From Vavraia culicis subsp. floridensis (Eukaryota; Microsporidia; Pleistophoridae): DNA of 33,910 bases. Where the stretch lies: assembly GCF_000192795.1 (NCBI RefSeq), contig NW_007360659.1, forward strand, positions 1 through 33,910, read 5' to 3'. The notes under the pieces are model-generated. The model had not been told where the DNA came from and ran no database searches. It saw nothing but the letters and a program-made list of their open reading frames with translations. Below, one piece after another: positions 26,440 to 33,910 of this stretch; the stretch's first letter is position 1, and each line of letters begins with the position of its first letter. A program made the position numbers and the translations under genes.

Positions 26440-26514
26440 TATCCAATGAAAACAAATAAAATCGACAAAAAAAAGATACAACTCATAAAGACAGCTCGGT
26501 TTAACTAAATAGTT

Positions 26515-26712
26515 TTAATCGTAGAACTTCTCTGTAATAAGACCATCGGCCTTTCCCTCTTTCCTTAACGCACCACACACATTCAACACCGTAAGTTCGT
26601 CTGTCATTCGACCTTTCTCATCTAAATTAACGAACGTTAGTTGTACGCTTGCTTTGTCCACGGATGAAATAGGTTTTTTCGAAAGATCGCAGATCTGCTG
26701 TGAAATCATCAT
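26515..26712 (-). CDS. RPS21: 40S ribosomal protein eS21
   Basis: 65-aa small-subunit protein, against 83-87 aa in yeast and human. The eS21 core is plain: DKASVQLTFVNLDEKGRMTD (family DHASVQ....VD..TGR), then LTVLNVCGALRKEGKADGLI, ending EKFYD (family .Y..CG.IR......KADG...KN.F). The linker that normally follows CGAIRR (GESDDSILRLA) is deleted, joining the two conserved blocks directly. The N-terminal VDLY.PRKCS segment is reduced to QQICDLSKKPIS. Tandem ATGs occur at 26712 and 26709; the CCC tract is 5 nt before the first. It is separated by only 82 bp from MAT1, the tightest tandem pair in the window. Confidence 0.9.
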   Translation of the reverse strand: MMISQQICDLSKKPISSVDKASVQLTFVNLDEKGRMTDELTVLNVCGALRKEGKADGLITEKFYD

Positions 26713-26717
26713 TTTTA

Positions 26718-26720
26718 GGG
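26718..26720 (-). promoter_or_regulatory. CCC-like start signal of eS21
   Basis: GTACCCTAAAAATG on the minus strand, CCC 5 nt from the ATG at 26712. Confidence 0.6.
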
Positions 26721-27360
26721 TACAAAAAATTTGGTCATTTTCTCAATGCTGTTGTTCAACCCAGGGTAATAAAAAATGCAAAGTCAGTGAAAGACGGGAT
26801 TAATGTTATTCACACATTCTTGAACAATAAATTCATGGAAACAAATCTTGTCTTGTAATATACATTCCACAGGTTCAAAATGAAATAAATATACGGCTTG
26901 ATATATGTGTTAATCGTATCATATACTAAAAGTATAGAATATCTAGTTATCATTGATTACATCAGGGTACAGTTCGTAACGGTGTTGTGCACGACGGTAT
27001 CACCAGGATGTTGTCAAAATTAAATTTTTTAAAGTACGTATATGCTAATTTGATGCAACTCGTTCTGAAATGTGAATGTTTTAAGCAAAGAAATTTTCAA
27101 AAAATTTACATAGCATGACAGAGGTACCGCGATGCGGTATTTAAAATGCGATAGAAATTTTGTATTCTTTAACACCATAAATTGCGGTAAAAAACTAGGG
27201 TTTATGCTCAAAAGCATGACTACCTGCCATATGATGTGTTTTGTATACAGAAGTGTACCGAATAAGTTTTTTTAATTAAAAAAACTATCTTTTCTGTACA
27301 TTTATTGTATTCTTTACCAGATAAAATGTTTTAGTGCAAGAACTAAAGGGTCGACGCCGA

Positions 27361-27435
27361 CTTTCTATAAACGATGCAACTTAGCTGATTTGAATGGTTG
27401 GTAGACCGTTACCGATCCCTACCAACGGTAGAAAG
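27361..27435. repeat. nested inverted repeat (possible RNA fold)
   Basis: The outer stem CTTTCTA/TAGAAAG (27361-27367 with 27429-27435) encloses GTTGGTAG/CTACCAAC (27397-27404 with 27419-27426). ACCGTT/AACGGT is a competing pairing. The overall length of 75 nt is tRNA-like, but no T-loop, A box or CCA-side geometry fits on either strand. Confidence 0.35.
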
Positions 27436-27828
27436 ACCTTAAAAGAAAAACACATTTGTATTTGCTTCGCAATCATTTAATGCCTGTTACTCAGCTAAAA
27501 GCTGTTATACGCCTACAGTCAATACCAAATAAAAACGTTCAAGTGAGTGATAACTATTAGATGTTCTTCTTAGTATGAATAGATCTGTCTAAACGCGAGT
27601 AAATTATCAACAAACATCAAATATTACTCCTTGTGCAGTTTCTACATTCCCCATATTGTTTTTAATTACCGGTAACAAATTACCACGACCTGCTAAAAAT
27701 GTACATTAACTGTCAAATAACACAAAACCACCATCCAATTTATCTATTCTACCTGATAAACCACAAAATAGGAGCTGTAATCAGTTCCTCCTTTTTTAAA
27801 AGGATGTGATTTAAGAGAAACAGTGAAT

Positions 27829-27831
27829 CCC
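27829..27831 (+). promoter_or_regulatory. CCC-like start signal of the PLAC8-like gene
   Basis: AATCCCTTTAGATCTAATG: CCC is 10 nt before the ATG at 27842. Confidence 0.5.
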
Positions 27832-27841
27832 TTTAGATCTA

Positions 27842-28180
27842 ATGGACTACGAATTACCATATTTCTGTCCCATATTATCCCCCAGATACTTCTTAGCTTG
27901 TCTATTTTGCCCATGTGTCATATCCACGATACTTTACAGCAGGATTTTTCGTGGTGTCCACTTCACAATATTTGGATGTCTGTGTATACCTTTCGCGGCG
28001 TATGGTGTCAGGAGGTATGTGATAACCACTCTTATGTATCAAGAGGATCCGGAAATAAGCATTCTGAAAAGCCTATGTTGCCTTAATTCCTTCGTGCAGG
28101 ATTTGCACGAAATGGAAATTAACCGAATCGGGATCTTTAAGTACTACAAAGACGAACCAGAGCCGGATGAATTACTTTGA
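27842..28180 (+). CDS. PLAC8-like cysteine-rich protein (probable)
   Basis: 112 aa. Cysteine clusters sit in hydrophobic surroundings: ACLFCPCVISTILYSRI, then FGCLCIPFAAYGVRRYVITT, then ILKSLCCLNSFVQDLHEMEI. This spacing follows the PLAC8 (Cys-rich, formerly DUF614) pattern of C.PC....., a central R.R-containing segment, and C..C....Q...E.. near the end. Family members sit in or on membranes and have been tied to cell size, ion transport and stress; the role here is unknown. The C-terminus is acidic (DEPEPDELL). The start is supported by the CCC tract. A second frame (27823-28086) is its shadow. The call rests on motif spacing rather than clear homology. Confidence 0.5.
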   Translation: MDYELPYFCPILSPRYFLACLFCPCVISTILYSRIFRGVHFTIFGCLCIPFAAYGVRRYVITTLMYQEDPEISILKSLCCLNSFVQDLHEMEINRIGIFKYYKDEPEPDELL

Positions 28181-29129
28181 ACATCGTATGGATAAAGCAT
28201 TACGGGTGCTCTGTGCGGAAGCAGTGTAACCATACGATATTGCAACATTAATCCAGATATAAATTAACGATGTATGGTGTGTATTAGAAATATAGCGTGA
28301 GTATGTAGAACGTTGAAAATATGGCATCTTTAATAAATCAATCAGGAATTATCACCAGTATGTCTTTATGGCTAATTATTCGTTGTTTCAGTAACTTATT
28401 CGTGTATCATGCACTATTAGGCATGTTCCTGCAGGAAATTTCGTACTAAATGCAAGATTCAGCCAGTTTGAAAGCAGAGTTGGCATATTTTATATGCCGT
28501 TGTATTTGTATCGGTATATTTTTAGAACACTATAACTAATTTCGTGACTTATGCTTGCTTTGGACAGTAAAAAGCCTTCCCATCAGAATAACTCTGGTTA
28601 CAAAGAGATTAAGCACGATAATAGACTCTGACGTGGATAAAAACACTTTAAATAGGAATTTATCAGTAATAAATAGTGTAACTATCCTGTAATACCGATT
28701 TTACCGCCACAAAAGGACACGATAAATTGCTCAAAATCACTATCGTGCATCTGAGCACGCTAATGTGGTTGTAATACCTTTTTATTTGGTATGCATCTCT
28801 AATATTCTCAACAGCTGATTCGTGTTCTGTGCTTTTTAGGAGTATGTTAAACATGCGCACTCCTACAATTTGCACGATTAGCTGGCTGTATAGACTTTTG
28901 AAGTGTGCAATTCCATTTTTCAGTTCGCATCCTAATTGGCGCAAAAGAACAGGTTATTGTTAAACTGCTGCTCAGCATTTGGTCATATAATCAGAAAAGG
29001 TCACTGGTCCAAATGTTGGCAATTTATCATGTGGCGTAACTAGCACTTATATGCGAATGGCAGTACCCAATTAACATGATAAGAATAAAATATATATCAA
29101 GCTCGGTTCATTGGCCCTTCACTTGAAGT
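28181..29129. other. intergenic, one non-ATG frame
   Basis: A 93-codon minus frame without an ATG at its start (28663-28944; GCELKNGIAHFKSLYSQLIV) has protein-like composition and may be a remnant. Otherwise nothing is identified until the CCC tract before the next gene. Confidence 0.45.
29115..29117 (+). promoter_or_regulatory. CCC-like start signal of the LOTUS-like gene
   Basis: TTGGCCCTTC; CCC is 12 nt before the ATG at 29130. Confidence 0.5.
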
Positions 29130-30200
29130 ATGAGAGAAGAAGAACCATTTAGTATGTCATCAGATGAGGAAGACTATGTGCCATCGAACAGGAAAAGTGT
29201 TAAAATAGTTCCTTCAAGCAACGTGGACAAAAAAAGTGGTAAATTTAACAAAAATTGGAGGCAAACAAAAAATACCAAAATACACGATAGCGTAGATACC
29301 TATGCAGAGCTCAAGGATAAAATAAAAGAATGTTTTAATGAGGGGGTCGTTGTGCCCGTCATGTCCCTCAATCTCCTGTACTGTGAAAAGCACATAACGA
29401 TGTTCGATTGCAAAAAGGGACCATGCAGAAAGGGAAAATACCACGGACACAAAACATTGACGAGTTTTCTTACGTGTTGCGATGACAGCTTTGCGCTACT
29501 CAACTACAAAAATTTGTTCGTTATGAGGAGAGATAAAGCAGCAACAGAGCTCACGCAGAAACGATTGGCGGTACATTACAAGAATGTAAAGAAGGATGAC
29601 GAATCAAGATTGCTTCATCTTGAAATAATGATAATAAACATGTTCGCGGCCAAGACAATTGTTCCGATCGAGGATTTGGAGAAGGTATTTTACGATGTGT
29701 ACAGAGTAGAGATATCAGAATTCTGTGAGAAGCATGGTGTACTTAAAACACTCCAAATCCTCAATTCACCTAATATGGTAGTGAGTATATCGCAGAAATC
29801 CAATAATATTGTGTGCATACCAACGTTTAGGAAGGAGTTTAGTGACTATAAAAAGCGAGCTGATAAATATGCACGTGTTCTTAGCGTCGAGGATAGTATT
29901 CTACGGCCAAAGCTAGTAAGTCAGAGCCCGTCGCGGTCCAAAGATGAGGAAGGCGACCATAATTTCAAGTCGAATAGTTGCGAGCTGTTTAAGAACGAGA
30001 AGTACAGCAATATATTAACACTTGCAGATCTCAACGTTCCAAGATCGATCCAGAAAAAAAGTATGAACTTTCCGCGTCCCAGCGAGCTATACAAAGAGCT
30101 GGAGTGTGATTCGGGTGTTGATCCAATGTGGTCTTATATTCTCCAGGCACTCAACTTGGACGAGGAGGAGGATGCGTTTATAGACATAAATAAAGGATAA
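29130..30200 (+). CDS. 356-aa protein with two possible LOTUS/OST-HTH domains
   Basis: Soluble, charged protein with an acidic Ser-rich N-terminus (MSSDEEDY). Two segments have the shape of LOTUS (OST-HTH) winged helices. The first, about residues 58-135, runs YAELKDKIKECFNEGVVVPV, then HGHKTLTSFLTCCDD and KNLFVMRR. The second, about 160-232, runs HLEIMIINMFAAKTIVPIED, then FYDVYRVEIS, GVLKTLQILNSPNMV and NNIVCIP. This follows the family order of L...l..ll....+pl..l...Y....g......G...l...l...p..+......+.l. LOTUS domains bind RNA (G-quadruplex) or RNA helicases in germ-granule proteins. The region after 235 is disordered, with an acidic end (EEEDAFID). The gene is certain; the domain call is tentative and a generic winged helix is the alternative. 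Confidence 0.6.
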   Translation: MREEEPFSMSSDEEDYVPSNRKSVKIVPSSNVDKKSGKFNKNWRQTKNTKIHDSVDTYAELKDKIKECFNEGVVVPVMSLNLLYCEKHITMFDCKKGPCRKGKYHGHKTLTSFLTCCDDSFALLNYKNLFVMRRDKAATELTQKRLAVHYKNVKKDDESRLLHLEIMIINMFAAKTIVPIEDLEKVFYDVYRVEISEFCEKHGVLKTLQILNSPNMVVSISQKSNNIVCIPTFRKEFSDYKKRADKYARVLSVEDSILRPKLVSQSPSRSKDEEGDHNFKSNSCELFKNEKYSNILTLADLNVPRSIQKKSMNFPRPSELYKELECDSGVDPMWSYILQALNLDEEEDAFIDINKG

Positions 30201-31219
30201 ACGCTATGTAACAGGTGTGTCTTGTTGTGTGCTGCTGTATTTTAATCGAGAATACATATTATGTGCAAGGTTCGTGCCACTATTCAAGTAATTTAAATGG
30301 GTGGAAAGAGAATAAGCTGGGCATTCGTGAATAAGTTAAATGAATTTTGTACACGTGAGGAATGATTCATCCATGCTGTTAAAATTACTGTCTCATCATG
30401 TCAACACCAAAAAAAGCATTTTCCTTAAGTAATATTCAAAACTGTTATTTCATCATCTCGGTAAAAAATTAGTTACGCTCACTTTAAATCACTCAAATTG
30501 GCTAACAGCTTACCATGGAATGATTAAAATAGCTTTTGAGTGCATAGCTCGATTCATTCCGCCGTAACAATAATGTGTGTAGGCATACAATTCTATACCA
30601 AATTGTTTACAGCCATTGATAAGCAATTTAGACTCTCTACATTTTCTTTATGAAAGAAAAACCTTTGCTCCGTATCATTACGCTCACTAAATAAACGTTT
30701 CCTTTTCAATTAAAGAAGGAAATTGCACAAAAAGGTGTAACTTTTAATTATTATACACCATTTTTATGTTTTGGTTGCATACATTAACGTATCCGAGGAT
30801 GGAAATGCAAAGTATGGAATCTTTTAACATTTCTCAAATATAATGAGTTGCGATCCGAAGGTATTGAACCAAGAAAATCTAAAAAAAATATTTTATACAT
30901 TTGATGGCATTTATCTCTTGTGTTCGTGTTCTTTTATTACAGGAGAATTCGCCTGTGTAAGGGCATCAACTCAAACACTACGGGTTAGCAGAAGCCTGAA
31001 ACGGATTTGTTTCGTGTCTAGCCAGTAAAAGTAAGGCGATCCTCAATAAAATGTGATAGCGCCGTAATCCATGACTCACTAAAAAGAATATGATAGTTAC
31101 GACCACTCATACCGCAATAAACGATTTAATATTTTCATTTTGATTTGTAGTAACGCTTTGTTGTGTGGATAACGTTCTACCAAAATCATCTATGAGTCCG
31201 TTTGGAAGATTACTCCAAA

Positions 31220-31468
31220 ATGTTACACGTGGTATTCTTAGAAATCATCGATCGAAAAGGTTATGATCTCAAGCACCCGATTATCGCCAGCCTTCTGCCT
31301 GAAGAATATATCGTACGTCGTGATATAAATTCCCAGAAACGTACTCGTGAGCGCCAATATAAATATTATCTTGATTCCCAGGTTTTCTTCGATATCCGAG
31401 ATATTTATACTGCTCATAAGAACTTTTTGTTCTTGTTTTTTAAACGTTTTAAAAATATGAAACAATAA
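31220..31468 (+). CDS. possible 82-aa protein with atypical codon use
   Basis: Frame starting MLHVVFLEIIDRKGYDLKHP, then EEYIVRRDINSQKRTRERQY, ending KRFKNMKQ. Nearly all its arginines use CGN codons (eight of eight by my reading), whereas accepted genes here often use AGA/AGG. The local G/C is higher than in the flanking DNA. No CCC tract or TATA box is seen, and the frame is open upstream to a TTG at 31202. No family is recognised. It may be a transferred or young gene, or a fragment. Confidence 0.35.
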   Translation: MLHVVFLEIIDRKGYDLKHPIIASLLPEEYIVRRDINSQKRTRERQYKYYLDSQVFFDIRDIYTAHKNFLFLFFKRFKNMKQ

Positions 31469-31536
31469 TTTCGTTGATTATTAGTCGAAGAATATCAAAA
31501 TTTCTAGACGAGGTGACCTGCTACAAGCGGTCTTCA

Positions 31537-31794
31537 CTATTTGTTGAGTATGCGGTGCGGTGCGGTGCGCTGCAAATCTTGAAGAATTGTGCAGCTCTTG
31601 CACAGAGATACATCATATGCGTGCATGGCTTTAATCTCATTTAAATGTTTGATTCTTTGAATGAACGAATCGTTGTGTAATTTATGAAGTGATAAATTAG
31701 CATCGTAAATTGAAAACGAAACGCTCACGCTTTGCTTTCTTTCACTGCTTTTGCCAGAATGCTGGTGCTCATGTTCACCATAGATGCGGATCAT
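31537..31794 (-). CDS. possible 85-aa His-rich protein
   Basis: Frame starting MIRIYGEHEHQHSGKSSERK and containing DVSLCKSCTILQDL. It would be divergent from the exchanger gene with about 60 bp between. No CCC tract precedes the ATG. Its 3' end is built from the TGCGG repeat. Protein-like composition is the only support. Confidence 0.25.
   Translation of the reverse strand: MIRIYGEHEHQHSGKSSERKQSVSVSFSIYDANLSLHKLHNDSFIQRIKHLNEIKAMHAYDVSLCKSCTILQDLQRTAPHRILNK
31551..31573. repeat. TGCGG pentanucleotide tandem repeat
   Basis: Three perfect TGCGG units followed by a variant TGCGC and a partial unit. A short G/C-rich microsatellite in an A/T-rich region. Confidence 0.8.
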
Positions 31795-31846
31795 TTTATC
31801 ATTGAATTGATCACACGACAAGCGGAAATAAACAAAAAAAAGCGCA

Positions 31847-31849
31847 CCC
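31847..31849 (+). promoter_or_regulatory. CCC-like start signal of the exchanger gene
   Basis: GCACCCTTTCAGATG: CCC is 6 nt before the ATG at 31856, downstream of an A-run. Confidence 0.55.
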
Positions 31850-31855
31850 TTTCAG

Positions 31856-33142
31856 ATGGGGATTGTCAACACGCTCTACGATCTTCCGGTACCGTTCAAT
31901 TATGCTGCTGTGTCCATGCTCAACGTGTTCATATTAGTTAGCGGGTACCTTCTTGTGGACGAGTATCTGATGAAGTATCTTGACAACGCTATCAAACAGA
32001 CAAAATTGCAGTCTGAACTCGTTGCCATAATCTTTTTAAATATTGGAAACGGTCTTCCCGAGCTAATTACAGGCTTTCTTTGCGGGCAGAAGGATCTTCT
32101 GTGTGCGTTGTACTGCTCAATTGGCGGCATGTTGTTCATCACAACCGTAGTCCTAGGATCCACCATTTTTTTCAAATCTAAGACCGTGGAGATCAAAATC
32201 GGCCTGTTCTACAAAAACATTATGTTCCTGTTTGTGTCATACTTTCTGCTCTCGTGCATTCTCATACGAGAAACCGTGAATATCTTTATTGCGATCGCCA
32301 TGGTGAGCACATATGTTATCTTCCTTGTTCACTCGGTGATAAACAACAGGAACGATGCAGAAGAAATAGAAACTATAGAGCACAGTGCTATTGGCAGCAA
32401 GTACAAGAAAGTGCTGCAGTGGTGTTTGTATCCCCTCAGAATGCTATTTAATCTCTCGCTGATCAACCAAAAGGGCAACAGTAATCCTTTCGTACTGTAT
32501 TCGTGCTCGGTGTTCATGAATTTTATCATATTCAGTTACCTCCTTGGTTATCTCACACAGAGGATATTTTTAATTTCCATGCCAATTCTTCTCCTGTTGA
32601 GCGCTGCTCTTTACTTTTTGGACACCGTTGTACGAAACAAAACAATTATGAATTGCTACGGCATGATAACTGCGATTTTATGGATATTCTTTACGTCTGA
32701 TGCCATAGTAAATCAGATAGAAACAGTGAGTGAGAGGTTCAACTTTTCAAAAGAGTTGTCATCCCTGATATTTCTTGCGTTCGGCAACTCTTTTGCAGAT
32801 CTTGTCACCAACAGCGTTGCCGCACGAAAAGGACTAGTGAAAACAGCCATATCCAGCTCGCTGACCAGCCCAATACACAACATTTTGTTCAATTTTGGTT
32901 TGTTACTGTCATACTTTACGCTATCAAAAGGCACAATAAGCCTAGTAAACGAGTACAGCACCATGTTTACGGTGTTTCCGATCGTGTTTGTGCCTATAAC
33001 ATTCTTTATAATATCATTCAATTACGAAATAAGGAATAGAAAGCTTGAAATTGAGCTGGCATACGCTCTTTTTGCGATATATGGTCTGTTCGTTTGTCTG
33101 CTGGCTCTAGAGTTTTATCTTGGGGATTATGGTAGGATGTGA
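31856..33142 (+). CDS. cation/Ca2+ exchanger, NCLX/CCX type (SLC8B1-like)
   Basis: 428-aa polytopic membrane protein with two inverted alpha-repeats. Alpha-1 reads FLNIGNGLPELITGF (Gly64-Asn-Gly, Pro68, Glu69) and continues SIGGMLFITTVVLG, matching the GNGAPD and GA.FVTTVV.G of NCLX/CCX proteins. Alpha-2 reads FLAFGNSFADLVTNSVAARK (Gly310-Asn-Ser, Asp315) and continues SSLTSPIHNILFNFGL, matching GNSIGD and GP.FN.L.G.G. About five hydrophobic spans lie on either side of a short hydrophilic loop near residues 160-190, instead of the long loop of NCX. Family members exchange Na+, K+ or Li+ for Ca2+ in mitochondrial, vacuolar or ER membranes. Microsporidia lack a conventional respiring mitochondrion, so a vacuolar, ER or plasma-membrane site is more likely. 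The family Asp in alpha-1 is Glu here. Confidence 0.9.
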   Translation: MGIVNTLYDLPVPFNYAAVSMLNVFILVSGYLLVDEYLMKYLDNAIKQTKLQSELVAIIFLNIGNGLPELITGFLCGQKDLLCALYCSIGGMLFITTVVLGSTIFFKSKTVEIKIGLFYKNIMFLFVSYFLLSCILIRETVNIFIAIAMVSTYVIFLVHSVINNRNDAEEIETIEHSAIGSKYKKVLQWCLYPLRMLFNLSLINQKGNSNPFVLYSCSVFMNFIIFSYLLGYLTQRIFLISMPILLLLSAALYFLDTVVRNKTIMNCYGMITAILWIFFTSDAIVNQIETVSERFNFSKELSSLIFLAFGNSFADLVTNSVAARKGLVKTAISSSLTSPIHNILFNFGLLLSYFTLSKGTISLVNEYSTMFTVFPIVFVPITFFIISFNYEIRNRKLEIELAYALFAIYGLFVCLLALEFYLGDYGRM

Positions 33143-33910
33143 AGCTAAGCAATATGTCTGTTAAATAGCAAAAGATAAATAAACCAGGAATGCACACGAT
33201 TCTTGCAAATATCAAGATAATTGGTGCGTGTCTATAAAAGTGTTTTTTGATGACATGCACGGTTTATTGTATAGGACTAATAGCCTGAAAAATCTTAAAA
33301 TAAACTCAATTCGGTTTATGATACTATTTCGTTTATATAAAGCCATTTTTACGTGTATTCATCTATGTATGGTAAATATAGCGATTTATTGTATGAATGA
33401 CAAGGAAGTAGGATTATTTACCTGGCAGGTCACCTACCTTTAAAATTCATGAACAAAAAATACTCTGCCACTAACCATCTAAACAGTAAATAAATTCATT
33501 ATTCATTCTACCATAACTACTCCTATATTTTTTTGTGCAAGCACATCGTACTTCTTTTATATACCATGATTAAGTTTATTGAACATATTCCTTCACAGGA
33601 TATATTCGTACATATCATCAGCGCCAGTACATCACTATTTTCCAGCCAATCAATAACTAGATGCTATATGTGACAAATTAATTTCATCCTGTCATTTACA
33701 CTTCAACTACAAATAATACTCCTGTATAATGTCATTGACAGCAGATATAGTTATAATACCGTGTTTATATCAATATTATATGTATTACGTTTAGACACGT
33801 TCTATGATAATTACACACCATTTAACTCAGCATGGGTGCTAAAAGACTATTTTAGTGAGATATGATTGTCTATAAATTCTGAATAAGACAGAAATTCAGC
33901 AGTTCTACCT
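33143..33910. other. intergenic to window end, nothing confident
   Basis: A 62-codon plus frame from the ATG at 33255 (MHGLLYRTNSLKNLKINSIR at its start) follows a TATAAAAG at 33233, but the fit is weak and no homologue is recognised. The rest is A/T-rich without features. Confidence 0.45.

Larger units (their letters stand above)
26713..27841. other. intergenic between divergent eS21 and PLAC8-like gene
   Basis: 1.1 kb. A minus ATG at 27178 with a CCC tract 19 nt upstream opens a 49-codon frame with no recognisable content. A nested inverted repeat lies at 27361-27435. Nothing else is identified. Confidence 0.5.
30201..31855. other. long intergenic region with an unusual small frame
   Basis: 1.65 kb. 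30201-31190 holds no supported gene. A frame with distinct codon use lies at 31220-31468, and a His-rich minus frame at 31537-31794; both are listed separately. A short TGCGG repeat lies at 31551. Confidence 0.5.

Noticed and set aside
26433..26486. Hydrophobic leader of MAT1 suggesting a signal peptide
   Set aside because: MAT1 is nuclear; the ATG at 26432 with its CCC tract begins exactly at the RING finger, so the leader is untranslated.
33018..33260. 80-codon minus frame with a hydrophobic stretch overlapping the exchanger 3' end
   Set aside because: It starts at a GTG, overlaps a confident gene antisense and has no CCC signal.
1..33910. CRISPR arrays, insertion sequences, LTRs or intact transposases
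   Set aside because: No regularly spaced direct repeats, terminal repeats or transposase/reverse transcriptase motifs were found in any frame I read.

Overview
The window is nuclear DNA from a microsporidian (a reduced, spore-forming fungal relative), probably one with a loosely packed genome rather than a compact Encephalitozoon-type genome. Four observations support this. Eukaryotic genes are intact and apparently intronless (uL4, eS21, SRP19, signal peptidase subunit 1, TFIIH MAT1, TFIIIC tau131, MSH2, RAD4, triosephosphate isomerase). Nearly every protein is shorter than its yeast or human counterpart. A CCC-like tract lies 0-19 nt upstream of 16 of the 19 best-supported start codons; this signal is known from microsporidia. 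AT-rich DNA with many decayed reading frames separates the genes. The genus cannot be fixed from sequence alone.

Layout. 735-4650: TFIIIC tau131 (minus), divergent from a 59-aa acidic protein, then uL4 (plus). 5662-7595: SRP19 (minus) and triosephosphate isomerase (plus). 8829-10650: an ER/Golgi L-type lectin-like protein (plus), convergent with a RAD9-like clamp subunit (minus). 11315-14378: MSH2 (minus), a decayed OTU-protease-like gene (plus) and a 77-aa unknown gene (minus). 16030-16521: a 163-aa unknown protein. 16587-16798: a run of compatible stem-loops that may be a structured RNA. 18424-20295: a large low-complexity protein with a predicted signal peptide, an internal basic cluster and a TATA box in place of the CCC tract. 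21186-22355: RAD4/XPC (minus). 23424-24282: signal peptidase subunit 1 (plus) and a basic 154-aa protein (minus). 25800-26712: TFIIH MAT1 and eS21 in tandem (minus). 27842-30200: a PLAC8-like cysteine-rich protein and a protein with two possible LOTUS/OST-HTH domains (plus). 31856-33142: an NCLX-type cation/Ca2+ exchanger (plus).

Functional themes. Genome maintenance is well represented: MSH2 in mismatch repair, a RAD9-like 9-1-1 subunit in checkpoint sensing, RAD4 in nucleotide excision repair, and MAT1 of TFIIH, which serves repair and transcription. Secretory-pathway genes are SRP19 (targeting), SPC1 (signal cleavage) and the L-type lectin (ER-Golgi cargo). Glycolysis is represented by TPI. 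These genes are scattered on both strands and do not form an operon.

About half of the window is non-coding. Parts hold small reading frames with weak support or recognisable gene remnants; these are listed with low confidence. No tRNA, rRNA, CRISPR array or intact transposon was identified.
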